From Pseudomonas sp. BN417 (GTDB lineage: Bacteria; Pseudomonadota; Gammaproteobacteria; Pseudomonadales; Pseudomonadaceae), in the NCBI RefSeq assembly GCF_029871205.1, contig NZ_SSOJ01000036.1, positions 1-47,445 on the forward strand: a stretch of 47,445 nt of DNA, written 5' to 3'. A program made the position numbers and the translations under genes. The notes beneath the pieces are model-generated. The model did no database searches, was not told where the DNA came from, and saw nothing but the letters and a program-made list of their open reading frames with translations. Below, one piece after another: positions 6,923-19,430 of the stretch; positions within the stretch are counted from its first letter, which is position 1; each line of letters opens with the position of its first letter.

Positions 6923-8695
6923 ATGTCTAGCATTCGTACTCTTTCTTTCGACGCCATCATCGTAGGTGGCGGCGGCGCCGGCATGCGCGCCGCGCTGCAA
7001 CTGGCCCAAGGCGGCCACAAGACCGCTGTGGTGACCAAGGTCTTCCCGACCCGTTCCCACACCGTTTCCGCCCAGGGCGGCATCACCTGCGCCATCGCTT
7101 CGGCCGACCCGAACGACGATTGGCGCTGGCACATGTACGACACCGTCAAGGGCTCCGACTACATCGGTGACCAGGACGCCATCGAATACATGTGCTCCGT
7201 AGGTCCGGAAGCCGTATTCGAGCTCGAACACATGGGCCTGCCGTTCTCCCGTACCGAGCAGGGCCGCATCTATCAGCGTCCGTTCGGTGGCCAGTCCAAG
7301 GACTTCGGCAAGGGTGGCCAGGCCGCCCGTACCTGCGCTGCGGCCGACCGTACCGGTCACGCCCTGCTGCACACCCTGTACCAGGCCAACCTGAAGAGCG
7401 GCACCTCGTTCCTCAACGAGTGGTACGCGGTCGATCTGGTGAAGAACCAGGACGGCGCCATCGTCGGCATCATCGCCATCTGCATCGAGACCGGCGAAAC
7501 CGTCTACATCCGCTCCAAAGCCGTGGTCCTGGCCACCGGCGGTGCGGGCCGCATCTATGCCTCCACCACCAACGCCCTGATCAACACCGGCGACGGCGTG
7601 GGCATGGCCCTGCGTGCCGGCGTACCGGTCCAGGACATCGAGATGTGGCAGTTCCACCCGACCGGCATCGCCGGCGCCGGTGTACTGGTCACCGAGGGTT
7701 GCCGCGGTGAAGGCGGTTACCTGATCAACGCCCACGGCGAGCGCTTCATGGAGCGCTACGCTCCGAACGCCAAGGACCTGGCCGGCCGCGATGTGGTCGC
7801 CCGCTCCATGGTCAAGGAAGTCATTGCCGGCAACGGCGTGGGTCCGGACAAGGACCACGTACTGCTGAAGCTCGACCACCTGGGCGAGGAAGTGCTGCAC
7901 AGCCGCCTGCCCGGCATCTGCGAGCTGTCCAAGACCTTCGCGCACGTCGATCCGGTCGTCGCGCCGATCCCGGTCATCCCGACCTGCCACTACATGATGG
8001 GCGGCGTTGCCACCAACATCCATGGCCAGGCCATCACCCAGGACGCCAACGGTAACGACACCATCGTCGAAGGCCTGTTCGCCGTGGGCGAAGTGGCTTG
8101 CGTATCGGTCCACGGTGCCAACCGCCTGGGCGGCAACTCGCTGCTCGACCTCGTGGTATTTGGTCGCGCCGCCGGCCTGCACCTGGAAAAGGCCCTCAAG
8201 GAAGGCATCGACCAGCGTGCTGCGTCCGATACCGACCTGGAACTGTCTCTCAAGCGCCTGTCCGGCGTGAACGAGCGCAAGAGCGGCGAAGACGTGGCTC
8301 CGCTGCGTAAAGAGCTGCAGCAGTGCATGCAGAACTACTTCGGTGTATTCCGTACCGGCGAATACATGCAGAAGGGCATCGCCCAGCTGGCCGACCTGCG
8401 TGAGCGCATCGCCCAGGTGAAAATCGCCGACAAGTCCCAGGCCTTCAACACCGCGCGCATCGAAGCGCTGGAGCTGCAGAACCTGCTGGAAGTGGCCGAG
8501 GCTACCGCGATCGCCGCGGAAGTTCGCAAGGAATCCCGCGGCGCCCACGCCCGCGAAGACTTCGAAGACCGCGACGACGAGAACTGGCTGTGCCACACCC
8601 TGTACTTCCCGGGTGAGAAACGCGTCACCAAGCGCGCCGTCAACTTCGCGCCGAAGACCGTTCCGGCGTTCGAACCCAAAGTACGTACTTATTAA
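6923..8695 (+). CDS. sdhA: succinate dehydrogenase flavoprotein subunit
   Basis: 590 residues, normal for bacterial SdhA. It oxidises succinate to fumarate at the cytoplasmic face. [11 protein letters not shown] binds [13 protein letters not shown] contains the histidine (H46) to which FAD is covalently linked. The active site includes the [11 protein letters not shown] and [12 protein letters not shown] segments and the catalytic Arg region around [30 protein letters not shown] is the C-terminal FAD signature. It starts 3 bases after sdhD stops and is followed by sdhB after 11 bases, so the four sdh genes form one unit. Confidence 0.98.
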   Translation: MSSIRTLSFDAIIVGGGGAGMRAALQLAQGGHKTAVVTKVFPTRSHTVSAQGGITCAIASADPNDDWRWHMYDTVKGSDYIGDQDAIEYMCSVGPEAVFELEHMGLPFSRTEQGRIYQRPFGGQSKDFGKGGQAARTCAAADRTGHALLHTLYQANLKSGTSFLNEWYAVDLVKNQDGAIVGIIAICIETGETVYIRSKAVVLATGGAGRIYASTTNALINTGDGVGMALRAGVPVQDIEMWQFHPTGIAGAGVLVTEGCRGEGGYLINAHGERFMERYAPNAKDLAGRDVVARSMVKEVIAGNGVGPDKDHVLLKLDHLGEEVLHSRLPGICELSKTFAHVDPVVAPIPVIPTCHYMMGGVATNIHGQAITQDANGNDTIVEGLFAVGEVACVSVHGANRLGGNSLLDLVVFGRAAGLHLEKALKEGIDQRAASDTDLELSLKRLSGVNERKSGEDVAPLRKELQQCMQNYFGVFRTGEYMQKGIAQLADLRERIAQVKIADKSQAFNTARIEALELQNLLEVAEATAIAAEVRKESRGAHAREDFEDRDDENWLCHTLYFPGEKRVTKRAVNFAPKTVPAFEPKVRTY

Positions 8696-8706
8696 GGGTG
8701 GCCGAT

Positions 8707-9429
8707 ATGTCGCAAGCCAAAACTCTCACTGTCAGCGTCTATCGCTACAACCCGGACCAGGACAGCGCTCCGTTCATGCAGGATTTCCAGGTCGACACCG
8801 GCGGCAAGGACGTGATGGTCCTCGACGTGCTGGCGCTGATCAAGGAACAGGACGAAGGCTTCTCCTACCGTCGCTCCTGCCGTGAAGGCGTGTGCGGTTC
8901 CGACGGCATGAACATCAACGGCAAGAACGGCCTGGCGTGCATCACTCCGCTGTCCGCCGCCGGCCTGAAGGGTGGCAAGCTGGTTGTTCGCCCGCTGCCG
9001 GGTCTGCCGGTCATTCGTGACCTGGTCGTCGATATGAGCATCTTCTACAAGCAGTACGAGAAGGTGAAACCCTTCCTGCAGAACGACACGCCGGCTCCGG
9101 CCATCGAGCGTCTGCAGTCCCCGGAAGAGCGCGAGAAGCTGGACGGTCTGTACGAGTGCATCCTGTGCGCCTGCTGCTCGACCTCCTGCCCGTCCTTCTG
9201 GTGGAACCCGGACAAGTTCCTCGGTCCCGCCGCGCTGCTGCAGGCCTATCGTTTCCTGGCCGACAGCCGTGACAACAAGACCGAAGAGCGGCTGGCCGCG
9301 CTGGACGATCCGTTCAGCGTGTTCCGTTGCCGGAGCATCATGAACTGCGTGAGCGTCTGCCCCAAGGGTCTGAACCCAACCAGGGCGATTGGCCACATAC
9401 GCAACATGCTGCTGCAGAGCGGTACCTGA
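8707..9429 (+). CDS. sdhB: succinate dehydrogenase iron-sulfur subunit
   Basis: 240 residues from ATG 8707. It carries electrons from FAD to quinone. The [2Fe-2S] cysteines are in RRSCREGVCGSDGM and the downstream GLAC; the [4Fe-4S] and [3Fe-4S] ligands are in CILCACCSTSCPSFWW and CRSIMNCVSVCPKGLNP. An in-frame GTG at 8698 would add three residues (MAD). I prefer ATG 8707 because GGGTGG (8696-8701) is then a correctly spaced ribosome binding site. Confidence 0.96.
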   Translation: MSQAKTLTVSVYRYNPDQDSAPFMQDFQVDTGGKDVMVLDVLALIKEQDEGFSYRRSCREGVCGSDGMNINGKNGLACITPLSAAGLKGGKLVVRPLPGLPVIRDLVVDMSIFYKQYEKVKPFLQNDTPAPAIERLQSPEEREKLDGLYECILCACCSTSCPSFWWNPDKFLGPAALLQAYRFLADSRDNKTEERLAALDDPFSVFRCRSIMNCVSVCPKGLNPTRAIGHIRNMLLQSGT

Positions 9430-9454
9430 TTCGCGATTGCTGTACCCGCAACAC

Positions 9455-9483
9455 CTGCGGCGCCGGCCTGGCCGGCGTCGCAG
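9455..9483 (+). other. strong mRNA hairpin between sdhB and sucA
   Basis: A 13-base stem (arms 9455-9467 and 9471-9483, one G-U pair, loop CTG) sits 25 bases after sdhB and is not followed by a T-tract. It is unlikely to be an efficient intrinsic terminator. It may stabilise the sdh message or mark a processing site between the sdh and suc segments. An AT-rich stretch at 9519-9537 downstream could hold a weak sucA promoter, but no good -35 is visible. Confidence 0.5.
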
Positions 9484-9674
9484 TAAACCAGGAACGCAGC
9501 TCACAAAGTCGTGTTCCTTATTTGAAAAATATATAGATGACCAGCAGGGGCAACCGGGCTGGTGCCCGGACTATCTGCGGGATCCTTGGTGGCTTTGCCG
9601 AAGTCGCTGTGCCAGGACTTTGAAGCCCTGTGGTGTCCACGCCGATGGCGTCCCCTTATCGAGGGTGACAAAGC

Positions 9675-12506
9675 ATGCAAGAAAGCGAAATGCAGCGCAT
9701 GTGGAACAGCGCCCACCTATCCGGTGGCAACGCTGCATATGTGGAAGAGCTCTATGAGCTCTACCTGCACGATCCCAACGCTGTGCCCGAAGAGTGGCGC
9801 ACCTACTTCCAGAAGCTGCCGACCGACGGCAATCTTGCCACCGACGTTTCGCACTCCACCATCCGCGATCATTTCGTCCTGCTCGCCAAGAACCAGCGCC
9901 GTGCCCAGCCGGTGTCCGCTGGCGCTGTAAGCAGTGAGCATGAGAAGAAGCAGGTTGAAGTCCTGCGCTTGATCCAGGCATTCCGCATGCGCGGCCACCA
10001 GGCCTCCAAGCTCGATCCGCTTGGTCTGTGGCAGCGTCCGGCTCCGGCCGACCTGTCGATCCGTCACTACGGACTGACCGACGCCGACCTCGATACCACC
10101 TTCCGCACGGGTGAGCTCTACATCGGCAAGGAAGAGGCTACTCTGCGCGAGATTCAGCAGACCCTCAACGAGACGTATTGCCGCACCATCGGCGCCGAGT
10201 TCACCCACATCGTCGATTCCGAGCAGCGCAAGTGGTTCCAGCAGCGCCTGGAAAGCGTACGCGGCCGTCCGGCGTTCTCTCCGGAAGTGCAGAGCCACCT
10301 GCTCGAGCGCCTGACCGCTGCCGAGGGCCTGGAGAAGTACCTGGGCACCAAGTACCCGGGCACCAAGCGCTTCGGCCTGGAAGGCGGCGAGAGCCTGATC
10401 CCGCTGCTGGACGAGATCATCCAGCGCTCCGGCTCCTACGGCCTCAAGGAAATCGTCATCGGCATGGCCCACCGTGGCCGCCTGAACGTCCTGGTCAACA
10501 CCTTCGGCAAGAACCCGCGCGACCTGTTCGACGAGTTCGAAGGCAAGAAGACCGAGGGCCTGTCCTCCGGTGACGTGAAGTACCACCAGGGCTTCTCCTC
10601 CAACGTCATGACTCCGGGTGGCGAAGTGCACCTGGCGCTGGCGTTCAACCCGTCCCACCTGGAAATCGTTTCCCCGGTGGTCGAAGGTTCCGTGCGCGCC
10701 CGCCAGGACCGCCGCCTGGACAAGACCGGCGACAAGGTACTGCCGATCTCCATCCACGGCGACGCGGCTTTCGCCGGCCAGGGCGTGGTCATGGAAACCT
10801 TCCAGATGTCGCAGACCCGTGGCTACAAGACGGGCGGCACCATCCACCTGGTGATCAACAACCAGGTGGGTTTCACCACCAGCCGTCCGGAAGACTCGCG
10901 CTCCACCGAGTACTGCACCGACGTCGCCAAGATGATCCAGGCGCCGATCCTGCACGTGAACGGCGATGATCCGGAAGCCGTCCTCTTCGTGACCCAGCTG
11001 GCCGTCGACTATCGCATGCAGTTCAAGCGTGACGTGGTCATCGACCTGGTCTGCTACCGCCGCCGCGGCCACAACGAGGCCGACGAGCCGAGTGGCACCC
11101 AGCCGCTGATGTACCAGCAGATCGCCAAGCAGCGCACCACCCGCGAGCTGTACGCCGACGCCCTGATCCAGACCGGCTCCCTCGAAAGCGCCAAGGTCCA
11201 GGCCAAGATCGACGATTACCGCACTGCGCTGGACAACGGCCAGCACGTGGTCAAGAGCCTGGTCAAGGAGCCCAACAAGGAGCTCTTCGTGGACTGGCGC
11301 CCCTATCTGGGCCACGCCTGGACCGCGCGTCACGACACCAGCTTCGAGCTGAAGACCCTGCAGGAACTCTCCGCCAAGCTGCTGGAGATCCCGGAAGGCT
11401 TCGTGGTTCAGCGCCAGGTCGCCAAGATCCTCGAAGACCGCCAGAAGATGGGCGCCGGTGCGTTGCCGATCAACTGGGGTTATGCCGAGACCATGGCCTA
11501 CGCCACCCTGCTGTTCGAAGGCCACCCGGTGCGCATCACCGGCCAGGACGTCGGTCGCGGCACCTTCTCGCACCGCCATGCGGCGCTGCACAACCAGAAG
11601 GACGCCGGCACCTACCTGCCGCTGCAGCACCTGTTCGCCGACCAGCCGAATTTCGACCTGTACGACTCCTACCTGTCGGAAGAGGCCGTACTGGCCTTTG
11701 AATACGGTTATTCCACCACCATGCCGAATGCGCTGGTGATCTGGGAGGCCCAGTTCGGTGACTTCGCCAACGGCGCCCAGGTGGTGGTCGATCAGTTCAT
11801 CACCAGTGGCGAGCACAAGTGGGGTCGTCTCTGCGGCCTGACCATGCTGCTGCCGCACGGCTACGAAGGGCAGGGCCCGGAGCACTCCTCCGCGCGCCTG
11901 GAGCGTTACCTGCAGCTGTGCGCCGAGCACAACATCCAGGTTTGCGTGCCAACCACGCCGGCCCAGGTCTACCACATGCTGCGCCGCCAGGTGATCCGCC
12001 CGCTGCGCAAGCCGATGGTGGCGCTGACGCCGAAGTCGTTGCTGCGCCACAAGCTGGCCATCTCGACCCTGGAAGACCTGGCCGAAGGCTCCTTCCAGAC
12101 CGTCATCGGCGAGATCGACCAGATCGACCCGAAGAAGGTCGATCGCCTGGTCCTGTGCAGCGGCAAGGTCTACTACGACCTGCTGGAGAAGCGTCGTGCC
12201 GAAGGCCGCGAAGACATCGCCATCCTGCGTATCGAGCAGCTGTATCCGTTCCCCGAGGACGACCTGGCCGAGGCGCTTGCCCCGTACAAGAACCTCAAGC
12301 ACATCGTCTGGTGCCAGGAAGAGCCGATGAACCAGGGCGCCTGGTACTGCAGCCAGCACCACATGCGTCGTGTAGCGGCGGCCCACAAGAAGGGTCTGTT
12401 CCTCGAGTACGCCGGTCGTGAAGGTTCGGCGGCCCCGGCCTGTGGCTATGCCTCCATGCACGCCGAGCAGCAGGAAAAACTGCTGCAAGATGCCTTTACC
12501 GTTTAA
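9675..12506 (+). CDS. sucA: 2-oxoglutarate dehydrogenase E1 component
   Basis: 943 residues, close to the 933 of E. coli SucA. It decarboxylates 2-oxoglutarate with thiamine diphosphate and passes the succinyl group to the lipoyl arm of SucB. The N-terminus (MWNSAHLSGGNAAYVEELYELYLHDP) is the E2-binding region of this family. Conserved core segments are GMAHRGRLNVLVN, YHQGFSSNV, IHGDAAFAGQGVVMETFQMSQ and INNQVGFTTS (cofactor region), and QDVGRGTFSHRHA plus LLPHGYEGQGPEHSSARLERYLQL in the transketolase-like half. GAGGG lies upstream of ATG 9675. Gap to sucB is 44 bases. Confidence 0.98.
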   Translation: MQESEMQRMWNSAHLSGGNAAYVEELYELYLHDPNAVPEEWRTYFQKLPTDGNLATDVSHSTIRDHFVLLAKNQRRAQPVSAGAVSSEHEKKQVEVLRLIQAFRMRGHQASKLDPLGLWQRPAPADLSIRHYGLTDADLDTTFRTGELYIGKEEATLREIQQTLNETYCRTIGAEFTHIVDSEQRKWFQQRLESVRGRPAFSPEVQSHLLERLTAAEGLEKYLGTKYPGTKRFGLEGGESLIPLLDEIIQRSGSYGLKEIVIGMAHRGRLNVLVNTFGKNPRDLFDEFEGKKTEGLSSGDVKYHQGFSSNVMTPGGEVHLALAFNPSHLEIVSPVVEGSVRARQDRRLDKTGDKVLPISIHGDAAFAGQGVVMETFQMSQTRGYKTGGTIHLVINNQVGFTTSRPEDSRSTEYCTDVAKMIQAPILHVNGDDPEAVLFVTQLAVDYRMQFKRDVVIDLVCYRRRGHNEADEPSGTQPLMYQQIAKQRTTRELYADALIQTGSLESAKVQAKIDDYRTALDNGQHVVKSLVKEPNKELFVDWRPYLGHAWTARHDTSFELKTLQELSAKLLEIPEGFVVQRQVAKILEDRQKMGAGALPINWGYAETMAYATLLFEGHPVRITGQDVGRGTFSHRHAALHNQKDAGTYLPLQHLFADQPNFDLYDSYLSEEAVLAFEYGYSTTMPNALVIWEAQFGDFANGAQVVVDQFITSGEHKWGRLCGLTMLLPHGYEGQGPEHSSARLERYLQLCAEHNIQVCVPTTPAQVYHMLRRQVIRPLRKPMVALTPKSLLRHKLAISTLEDLAEGSFQTVIGEIDQIDPKKVDRLVLCSGKVYYDLLEKRRAEGREDIAILRIEQLYPFPEDDLAEALAPYKNLKHIVWCQEEPMNQGAWYCSQHHMRRVAAAHKKGLFLEYAGREGSAAPACGYASMHAEQQEKLLQDAFTV

Positions 12507-12550
12507 CGCCTTCGCGCAGAAGAAACCGAATTAGATAGGAACCCGACACA

Positions 12551-13783
12551 ATGGCTATCGAGATCAAAGCCCCCACCTTCCCGGAATCGGTTGCCGACGG
12601 CACCGTGGCCACCTGGCACAAGAAGCCTGGCGATGCGGTCAAGCGCGACGAGCTGATCGTCGACATCGAGACCGATAAAGTGGTCATGGAAGTCCTCGCC
12701 GAAAGCGACGGTGTGCTGGCTGAAATCGTCAAGAACGAGGGTGACACCGTCCTCAGCGGCGAACTGCTCGGCAAACTGAACGCCGGTGGCGCTGCCGCCG
12801 CAGCTCCTGCCGCTGCCGCCCCGGCCGCAGCTCCGGCTGCCCAGGCCGCCGCTCCGGCCGCTGCCGGCGACGACGCCATCCTCTCCCCGGCCGCTCGCAA
12901 GCTGGCCGAAGAGAACGGCATCGACCCGACCAGCATCGCCGGCACCGGCAAGGGCGGTCGCGTGACCAAGGAAGACGTGGTCGCCGCCGTTGAAGCCAAG
13001 AAATCCGCCCCGGCCGCTGCCCCCGCCGCTGCCAAGCCGGCCGCTCCTGCCGGCGAGGCGCCGATCTTCTCGGTCGGCGATCGCGTCGAGAAGCGCGTTC
13101 CGATGACCCGCCTGCGTGCCAAGGTCGCCGAGCGTCTGGTCGAAGCCCAGTCCACCATGGCCATGCTGACTACCTACAACGAAGTCAACATGAAGCCGAT
13201 CATGGACCTGCGCGCCAAGTACAAGGACCTGTTCGAGAAGAAGCACAACGGCGTTCGCCTGGGCTTCATGTCCTTCTTCGTCAAGGCGGCCACCGAGGCG
13301 CTGAAGCGCTTCCCGGGCGTCAACGCCTCGATCGACGGCGGCGACATCGTCTACCACGGTTACCAGGACATCGGCGTTGCCGTATCCAGCGACCGTGGCC
13401 TGGTGGTACCGGTGCTGCGCAACGCGGAGTTCATGAGCCTGGCTGAAATCGAAGGCGGCATCGCCGAGTTCGGCAAGAAGGCCAAGGCCGGCAAGCTGAC
13501 CATCGAAGAAATGACTGGCGGCACCTTCACCATCTCCAACGGCGGTGTATTCGGCTCGCTGCTGTCCAGCCCGATCGTCAACCCGCCGCAGACCGCCATC
13601 CTGGGTATGCACAAGATCCAGGAGCGCCCGATGGCCGTGAACGGCCAGGTGGTCATCCTGCCGATGATGTACCTGGCGCTGTCCTACGACCACCGCCTGA
13701 TCGATGGCAAGGAAGCTGTAAGCTTCCTGGTCACCATCAAGGACCTGCTGGAAGACCCGGCTCGTCTGCTGCTCGACATCTGA
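12551..13783 (+). CDS. sucB: dihydrolipoyllysine-residue succinyltransferase (E2 of 2-oxoglutarate dehydrogenase)
   Basis: 410 residues with the full E2 layout. The lipoyl domain has the modified lysine K43 in IETDKVVME. An alanine/proline swinging linker covers about 78-103. The peripheral subunit-binding domain follows ([34 protein letters not shown], about 107-140), then a second Ala/Pro linker (about 150-175) and the acyltransferase core, ending with the catalytic [13 protein letters not shown]. It transfers succinyl from E1 to CoA and forms the core of the complex. The linkers are strongly repetitive GCC/GCT-Pro DNA, normal for the family. Confidence 0.98.
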   Translation: MAIEIKAPTFPESVADGTVATWHKKPGDAVKRDELIVDIETDKVVMEVLAESDGVLAEIVKNEGDTVLSGELLGKLNAGGAAAAAPAAAAPAAAPAAQAAAPAAAGDDAILSPAARKLAEENGIDPTSIAGTGKGGRVTKEDVVAAVEAKKSAPAAAPAAAKPAAPAGEAPIFSVGDRVEKRVPMTRLRAKVAERLVEAQSTMAMLTTYNEVNMKPIMDLRAKYKDLFEKKHNGVRLGFMSFFVKAATEALKRFPGVNASIDGGDIVYHGYQDIGVAVSSDRGLVVPVLRNAEFMSLAEIEGGIAEFGKKAKAGKLTIEEMTGGTFTISNGGVFGSLLSSPIVNPPQTAILGMHKIQERPMAVNGQVVILPMMYLALSYDHRLIDGKEAVSFLVTIKDLLEDPARLLLDI

Positions 13784-13803
13784 TCGGCAGTCTCTCTTAA
13801 CGG

Positions 13804-13824
13804 CGGCCCCCCATACAGGGGCCG
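13804..13824 (+). other. hairpin between sucB and lpdG
   Basis: Arms CGGCCCC (13804-13810) and GGGGCCG (13818-13824) enclose a 7-base loop, 20 bases after the sucB stop. Only a weak T-rich stretch follows (TCCGGTTTCAT). It may act as a leaky terminator or RNA processing/stability element that tunes lpdG relative to sucAB. Confidence 0.45.
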
Positions 13825-13849
13825 TCCGGTTTCATACGAGAAGGAATGA

Positions 13850-15289
<1,440 letters not shown>

Positions 15290-15490
15290 GCAACATCTCC
15301 TGCACAGGTTGCGCAAGTGGCCTGTTCAGGACGAAGAACCACGGCGGGTGGCCCGTCTTGAGCACCGATCACCCGATCGGCGCCCAACGCGGAAAGCCCG
15401 CCGGACTGCCTTCATCAGCAGTCACAGGTGGCGCGGCACCACGAATGCAGCGCCGAATGCGCAATACCTAAACGAAGACGGTAGACAAGC

Positions 15491-16656
15491 ATGAATCTCC
15501 ACGAGTATCAGGGTAAGCAGCTGTTCGCTGAATACGGCCTGCCCGTATCCAAGGGCTTTGCCGTAGACACCCCGGAAGACGCCGCAGAAGCCTGCGAAAA
15601 GATCGGCGGCAGCGAATGGGTTGTTAAAGCCCAGGTCCACGCTGGCGGCCGCGGTAAAGCGGGCGGCGTGAAGCTGGTCAAGAGCAAGGAAGATGCCAAG
15701 GCCTTCGCCGCCAACTGGCTGGGCAAGCGCCTGGTGACCTATCAGACTGACGCCAATGGTCAGCCGGTCAGCAAAATCCTGGTCGAATCCTGCACCGACA
15801 TCGCCAAGGAACTGTACCTGGGCGCCGTGGTAGATCGTTCCAGCCGCCGTATCGTGTTCATGGCCTCCACCGAGGGTGGCGTGGACATCGAGAAGGTCGC
15901 CCACGACACTCCCGAGAAAATCCTCAAGGCCACCGTTGACCCGCTGGTCGGCGCTCAGCCCTACCAGGGCCGTGAGCTGGCATTCCAGCTGGGCCTGGAA
16001 GGCGACCAGGTCAAGCAGTTCACCCACATCTTCGTGAACCTGGCCAAGCTGTTCCAGGACTACGACCTGGCCCTGCTGGAAGTGAACCCGCTGGTGATCA
16101 AGGCCGACGGCAACCTGCACTGCCTGGACGCCAAGATCAACATCGACAGCAACGCCATGTACCGTCAGCCCAAGCTGCGCGCCATGCACGACCCGTCCCA
16201 GGACGACGCTCGTGAAGCCCATGCGCAGAAGTGGGAACTGAACTACGTGGCCCTGGAAGGCAACATTGGCTGCATGGTCAACGGTGCCGGCCTGGCCATG
16301 GGTACCATGGACATCGTCAACCTCCACGGCGGCAAGCCGGCCAACTTCCTCGACGTTGGCGGCGGTGCGACCAAGGAGCGCGTGACCGAAGCGTTCAAGA
16401 TCATCCTCTCCGACAGCAACGTCGCTGCCGTTCTGGTGAACATCTTCGGCGGCATCGTTCGCTGCGACATGATTGCCGAAGGCATCATCGGCGCGGTGAA
16501 GGAAGTTGGCGTGAAAATCCCGGTGGTCGTCCGTCTGGAAGGCAACAATGCTGACCTCGGCGCCAAGGTACTGGCCGAGAGCGGTCTGAACATCATCGCG
16601 GCGACCAGCCTGACCGACGCTGCACAGCAAGTCGTCAAGGCCGCGGAGGGCAAGTA

Positions 16657-16657
<1 letters not shown>
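15491..16657 (+). CDS. sucC: succinyl-CoA synthetase beta subunit (ADP-forming)
   Basis: 388 residues. [22 protein letters not shown] and the ATP-grasp region ([19 protein letters not shown]) bind nucleotide; [17 protein letters not shown]...[14 protein letters not shown] and [10 protein letters not shown] are the C-terminal CoA-ligase signature. With SucD it converts succinyl-CoA to succinate with substrate-level phosphorylation. The 201-base gap after lpdG has no terminator I recognise, only a small inverted repeat (CCGAT...ATCGG, 15366-15381), so co-transcription or a separate promoter are both possible. The sucC TAA overlaps the sucD ATG by one base. Confidence 0.98.
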
Positions 16658-17544
<887 letters not shown>

Positions 17545-17851
17545 GGCCTCTTGATCCAGGCAAAGGCCACCCCTCGGGGTGGCTTTTGTATTTCTGGTTG
17601 CGCCAATCCCTAAAGGTGCAACCGCTTGTCGGTTAAGCGACAGAAACGGTTGCTACTCCGACAACCTGACTCACGTCAGGTGCTTCCCCCGGTAAAATCG
17701 GTAGCCTTGCAACTATCCCGCTCGCCAAGCCCCACAAGGGCAGAGGTCGGGCATCAGCGATCAATCCTAAACGGATGGATGACGTTTCCCCCGACCCATC
17801 AGGGAAACCCCTTCGGTAAAACCCTGTTTCAGCGATGTGGTAATTCCCCAG
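17545..17851 (+). other. sucD-braB intergenic region with possible operator
   Basis: 307 bases. After the suc terminator there is a perfect inverted repeat, CCTGAC-TCAC-GTCAGG (17665-17680), then a TAAAAT that could be a -10 (17693-17698) without a good -35, then about 150 bases of leader before braB. The leader has small G/C stems (for example GGGAAACCCC around 17809) but I recognise no riboswitch or attenuator class. Confidence 0.45.
17564..17594 (+). terminator. rho-independent terminator of the suc operon
   Basis: A GCCACCC / GGGTGGC stem with a short CTCG loop (17566-17583) is followed by TTTTGTATTTCT, 20 bases after the sucD stop. It marks the end of the TCA transcript. Confidence 0.9.
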
Positions 17852-19165
17852 ATGAAATCCTTGAAAGGCCAGGACGTCCTGGCACTCGGCTTTATGACAT
17901 TCGCCCTGTTCGTCGGGGCCGGCAACATCATCTTCCCGCCCATAGTCGGCCTGCAGTCCGGCCCCCATGTCTGGATGGCCGCGCTCGGCTTCCTGATCAC
18001 CGCCGTCGGCTTGCCGGTGGTGACCGTCATCGCCCTGGCCAAGGTCGGCGGCGCCATGGATTCCCTCAGCAGCCCGATCGGCAAGACCGCCGGCGTACTG
18101 CTGGCAGCGGTCTGCTACCTCTCGGTGGGCCCGCTGTTCGCCACCCCGCGCACCGCGACCGTGTCCTTCGAGGTGGGCCTGGCGCCCCTGACCGGCGATA
18201 CCCCGCTGGCCCTGTTCGCCTATAGCCTGGTTTACTTCCTGGTGGTGCTGGCGGTGTCCCTCTATCCGGGGCGCCTGCTGGACACGGTTGGCCGCGTACT
18301 GGCGCCGATGAAGATCGTCGCGCTGCTGGTACTCGGGATCGCCGCCTTCATGCTGCCCCTGGGCGAAATCGGCGACGCCACCCCGGCCTACCAGGCCGCA
18401 CCTTTTTCCCAGGGCTTCATCAATGGCTACCTGACCATGGATACCCTGGGCGCCCTGGTGTTCGGCATCGTCATCGTCAACGCCATCCGCTCCCGTGGCG
18501 TCGAATCGCCGCGCCTGATCACCCGTTACGCCATCATCGCCGGTCTGATCGCCGGTGTCGGCCTGGCCCTGGTCTACATCAGCCTGTTCCGCCTGGGAGC
18601 GAACAGCCACGACATCGCCGGTGAGGCCACTAATGGCGCGGCTGTTCTGCATGCCTACGTGCAGCACACGTTCGGCAACCTGGGCAGCGCGTTCCTCGCT
18701 GCGCTGATTTCCCTGGCCTGCCTGGTGACGGCCGTCGGCCTGACCTGCGCCTGCGCCGAGTACTTCAGCCGCCTGCTGCCGCTGTCCTATCGCAGCCTGG
18801 TCATCATCCTCGCTGCATTCAGCCTGTTGGTCTCCAACCTGGGCCTGACCAAGCTGATCCAGGTCTCGGTGCCGGTGCTCACCGCCATCTATCCGCCCTG
18901 CATCGTGCTGGTCGCGCTGAGCTTCTGCTGGAGCCTCTGGCATTCCCCGGGCCGCGTGGTGGCGCCGGTGATGCTGGTGTCCTTGGTGTTCGGTCTGGTG
19001 GATGCCGTGAAGGGCGCCGGACTGGGCGGCTGGATGCCCGAGTGGCTGGCCCACTTGCCCCTGTCCGAGCAGGGACTGGCCTGGCTGCTGCCAGCCGTCG
19101 CAACCCTGGCCGCGGCCAGCCTTTGCGACCGTCTGCTGGGCAAGTCGGCGGAAGTTGCCGCCTGA
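17852..19165 (+). CDS. braB: branched-chain amino acid transport carrier protein (LIV-II family)
   Basis: 437 residues, the length of Pseudomonas BraB. It is a sodium-coupled inner-membrane carrier for leucine, isoleucine and valine. The N-terminus [21 protein letters not shown] is the BrnQ/LIVCS signature, and about twelve hydrophobic spans follow. ATG 17852 is chosen; a GTG five codons upstream (17837) has no better site. E. coli calls the homologue BrnQ. P. aeruginosa has two such carriers (BraB and BraZ); the choice of braB here rests on the position next to sucD. Confidence 0.9.
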   Translation: MKSLKGQDVLALGFMTFALFVGAGNIIFPPIVGLQSGPHVWMAALGFLITAVGLPVVTVIALAKVGGAMDSLSSPIGKTAGVLLAAVCYLSVGPLFATPRTATVSFEVGLAPLTGDTPLALFAYSLVYFLVVLAVSLYPGRLLDTVGRVLAPMKIVALLVLGIAAFMLPLGEIGDATPAYQAAPFSQGFINGYLTMDTLGALVFGIVIVNAIRSRGVESPRLITRYAIIAGLIAGVGLALVYISLFRLGANSHDIAGEATNGAAVLHAYVQHTFGNLGSAFLAALISLACLVTAVGLTCACAEYFSRLLPLSYRSLVIILAAFSLLVSNLGLTKLIQVSVPVLTAIYPPCIVLVALSFCWSLWHSPGRVVAPVMLVSLVFGLVDAVKGAGLGGWMPEWLAHLPLSEQGLAWLLPAVATLAAASLCDRLLGKSAEVAA

Positions 19166-19180
19166 TTTCTACAGGCCAGA

Positions 19181-19206
19181 AAGGGCCGCCTTCGGGCGGC
19201 CTTTTT
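19181..19206 (+). terminator. rho-independent terminator of braB
   Basis: Stem GGCCGCC (19184-19190) / GGCGGCC (19195-19201) with a stable TTCG loop and a TTTTT tail, about 18 bases after the braB stop. Confidence 0.92.
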
Positions 19207-19264
19207 CATTTGACTTGGGAAACCATGTCCTTAGGCCAATTTGGACGATGAGGTCGGTCTTTCT

Positions 19265-19327
19265 GTAGGAGCGAGCTTGCTCGCGAACAGCCTGAGCACG
19301 ATCTTTCGCGAGCAAGCTCGCTCCTAC
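19265..19327. repeat. REPIN (REP doublet), copy 1
   Basis: Two inverted REP units, 19265-19287 and 19305-19327, are perfect 23-base reverse complements around a 17-base spacer. Each unit starts with GTAG on its outer side and contains the palindrome GCGAGC-TT-GCTCGC. The same arms occur unchanged at 36842-36904. The GTAG head plus palindrome is the format mobilised by RAYT (TnpA-REP) enzymes in Pseudomonas; no RAYT gene is in the window. Confidence 0.9.
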
Positions 19328-19398
19328 GCGTTCGGCGTGAACCGTTCAGTCACCCGGGTCGCGGGAGACTGAACACAGCGCCTACAAGTGCCTCCCGC

Positions 19399-19404
19399 TA
19401 TAAT
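19399..19404 (+). promoter_or_regulatory. -10 element of the DUF599 gene
   Basis: A perfect TATAAT lies 26 bases before the ATG at 19431, but no good -35 sits 16-18 bases upstream. Start sites just downstream would leave room for the AAGGAATT ribosome binding site. Confidence 0.45.
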
Positions 19405-19430
19405 CCGCTGCGTTCTTACAAGGAATTCGC

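Noticed and set aside
9717-12488. A 923-codon open frame on the minus strand opposite sucA (and similar long ones at 6416-8596 and 13832-15316)
   Set aside because: They lie wholly opposite highly conserved enzymes in very GC-rich DNA, have low-complexity compositions rich in V, D, G and H, and no ribosome binding sites. They are products of codon bias in the real genes.
12780-13060. Repetitive GCC/GCT-CCG stretches that could look like a tandem repeat locus
   Set aside because: They encode the alanine/proline swinging linkers of the E2 protein, which are expected in this family.
17700-17851. Riboswitch or T-box in the braB leader
   Set aside because: The leader is long but shows none of the conserved motifs of known amino-acid riboswitches, and T-boxes are not expected in Pseudomonas.
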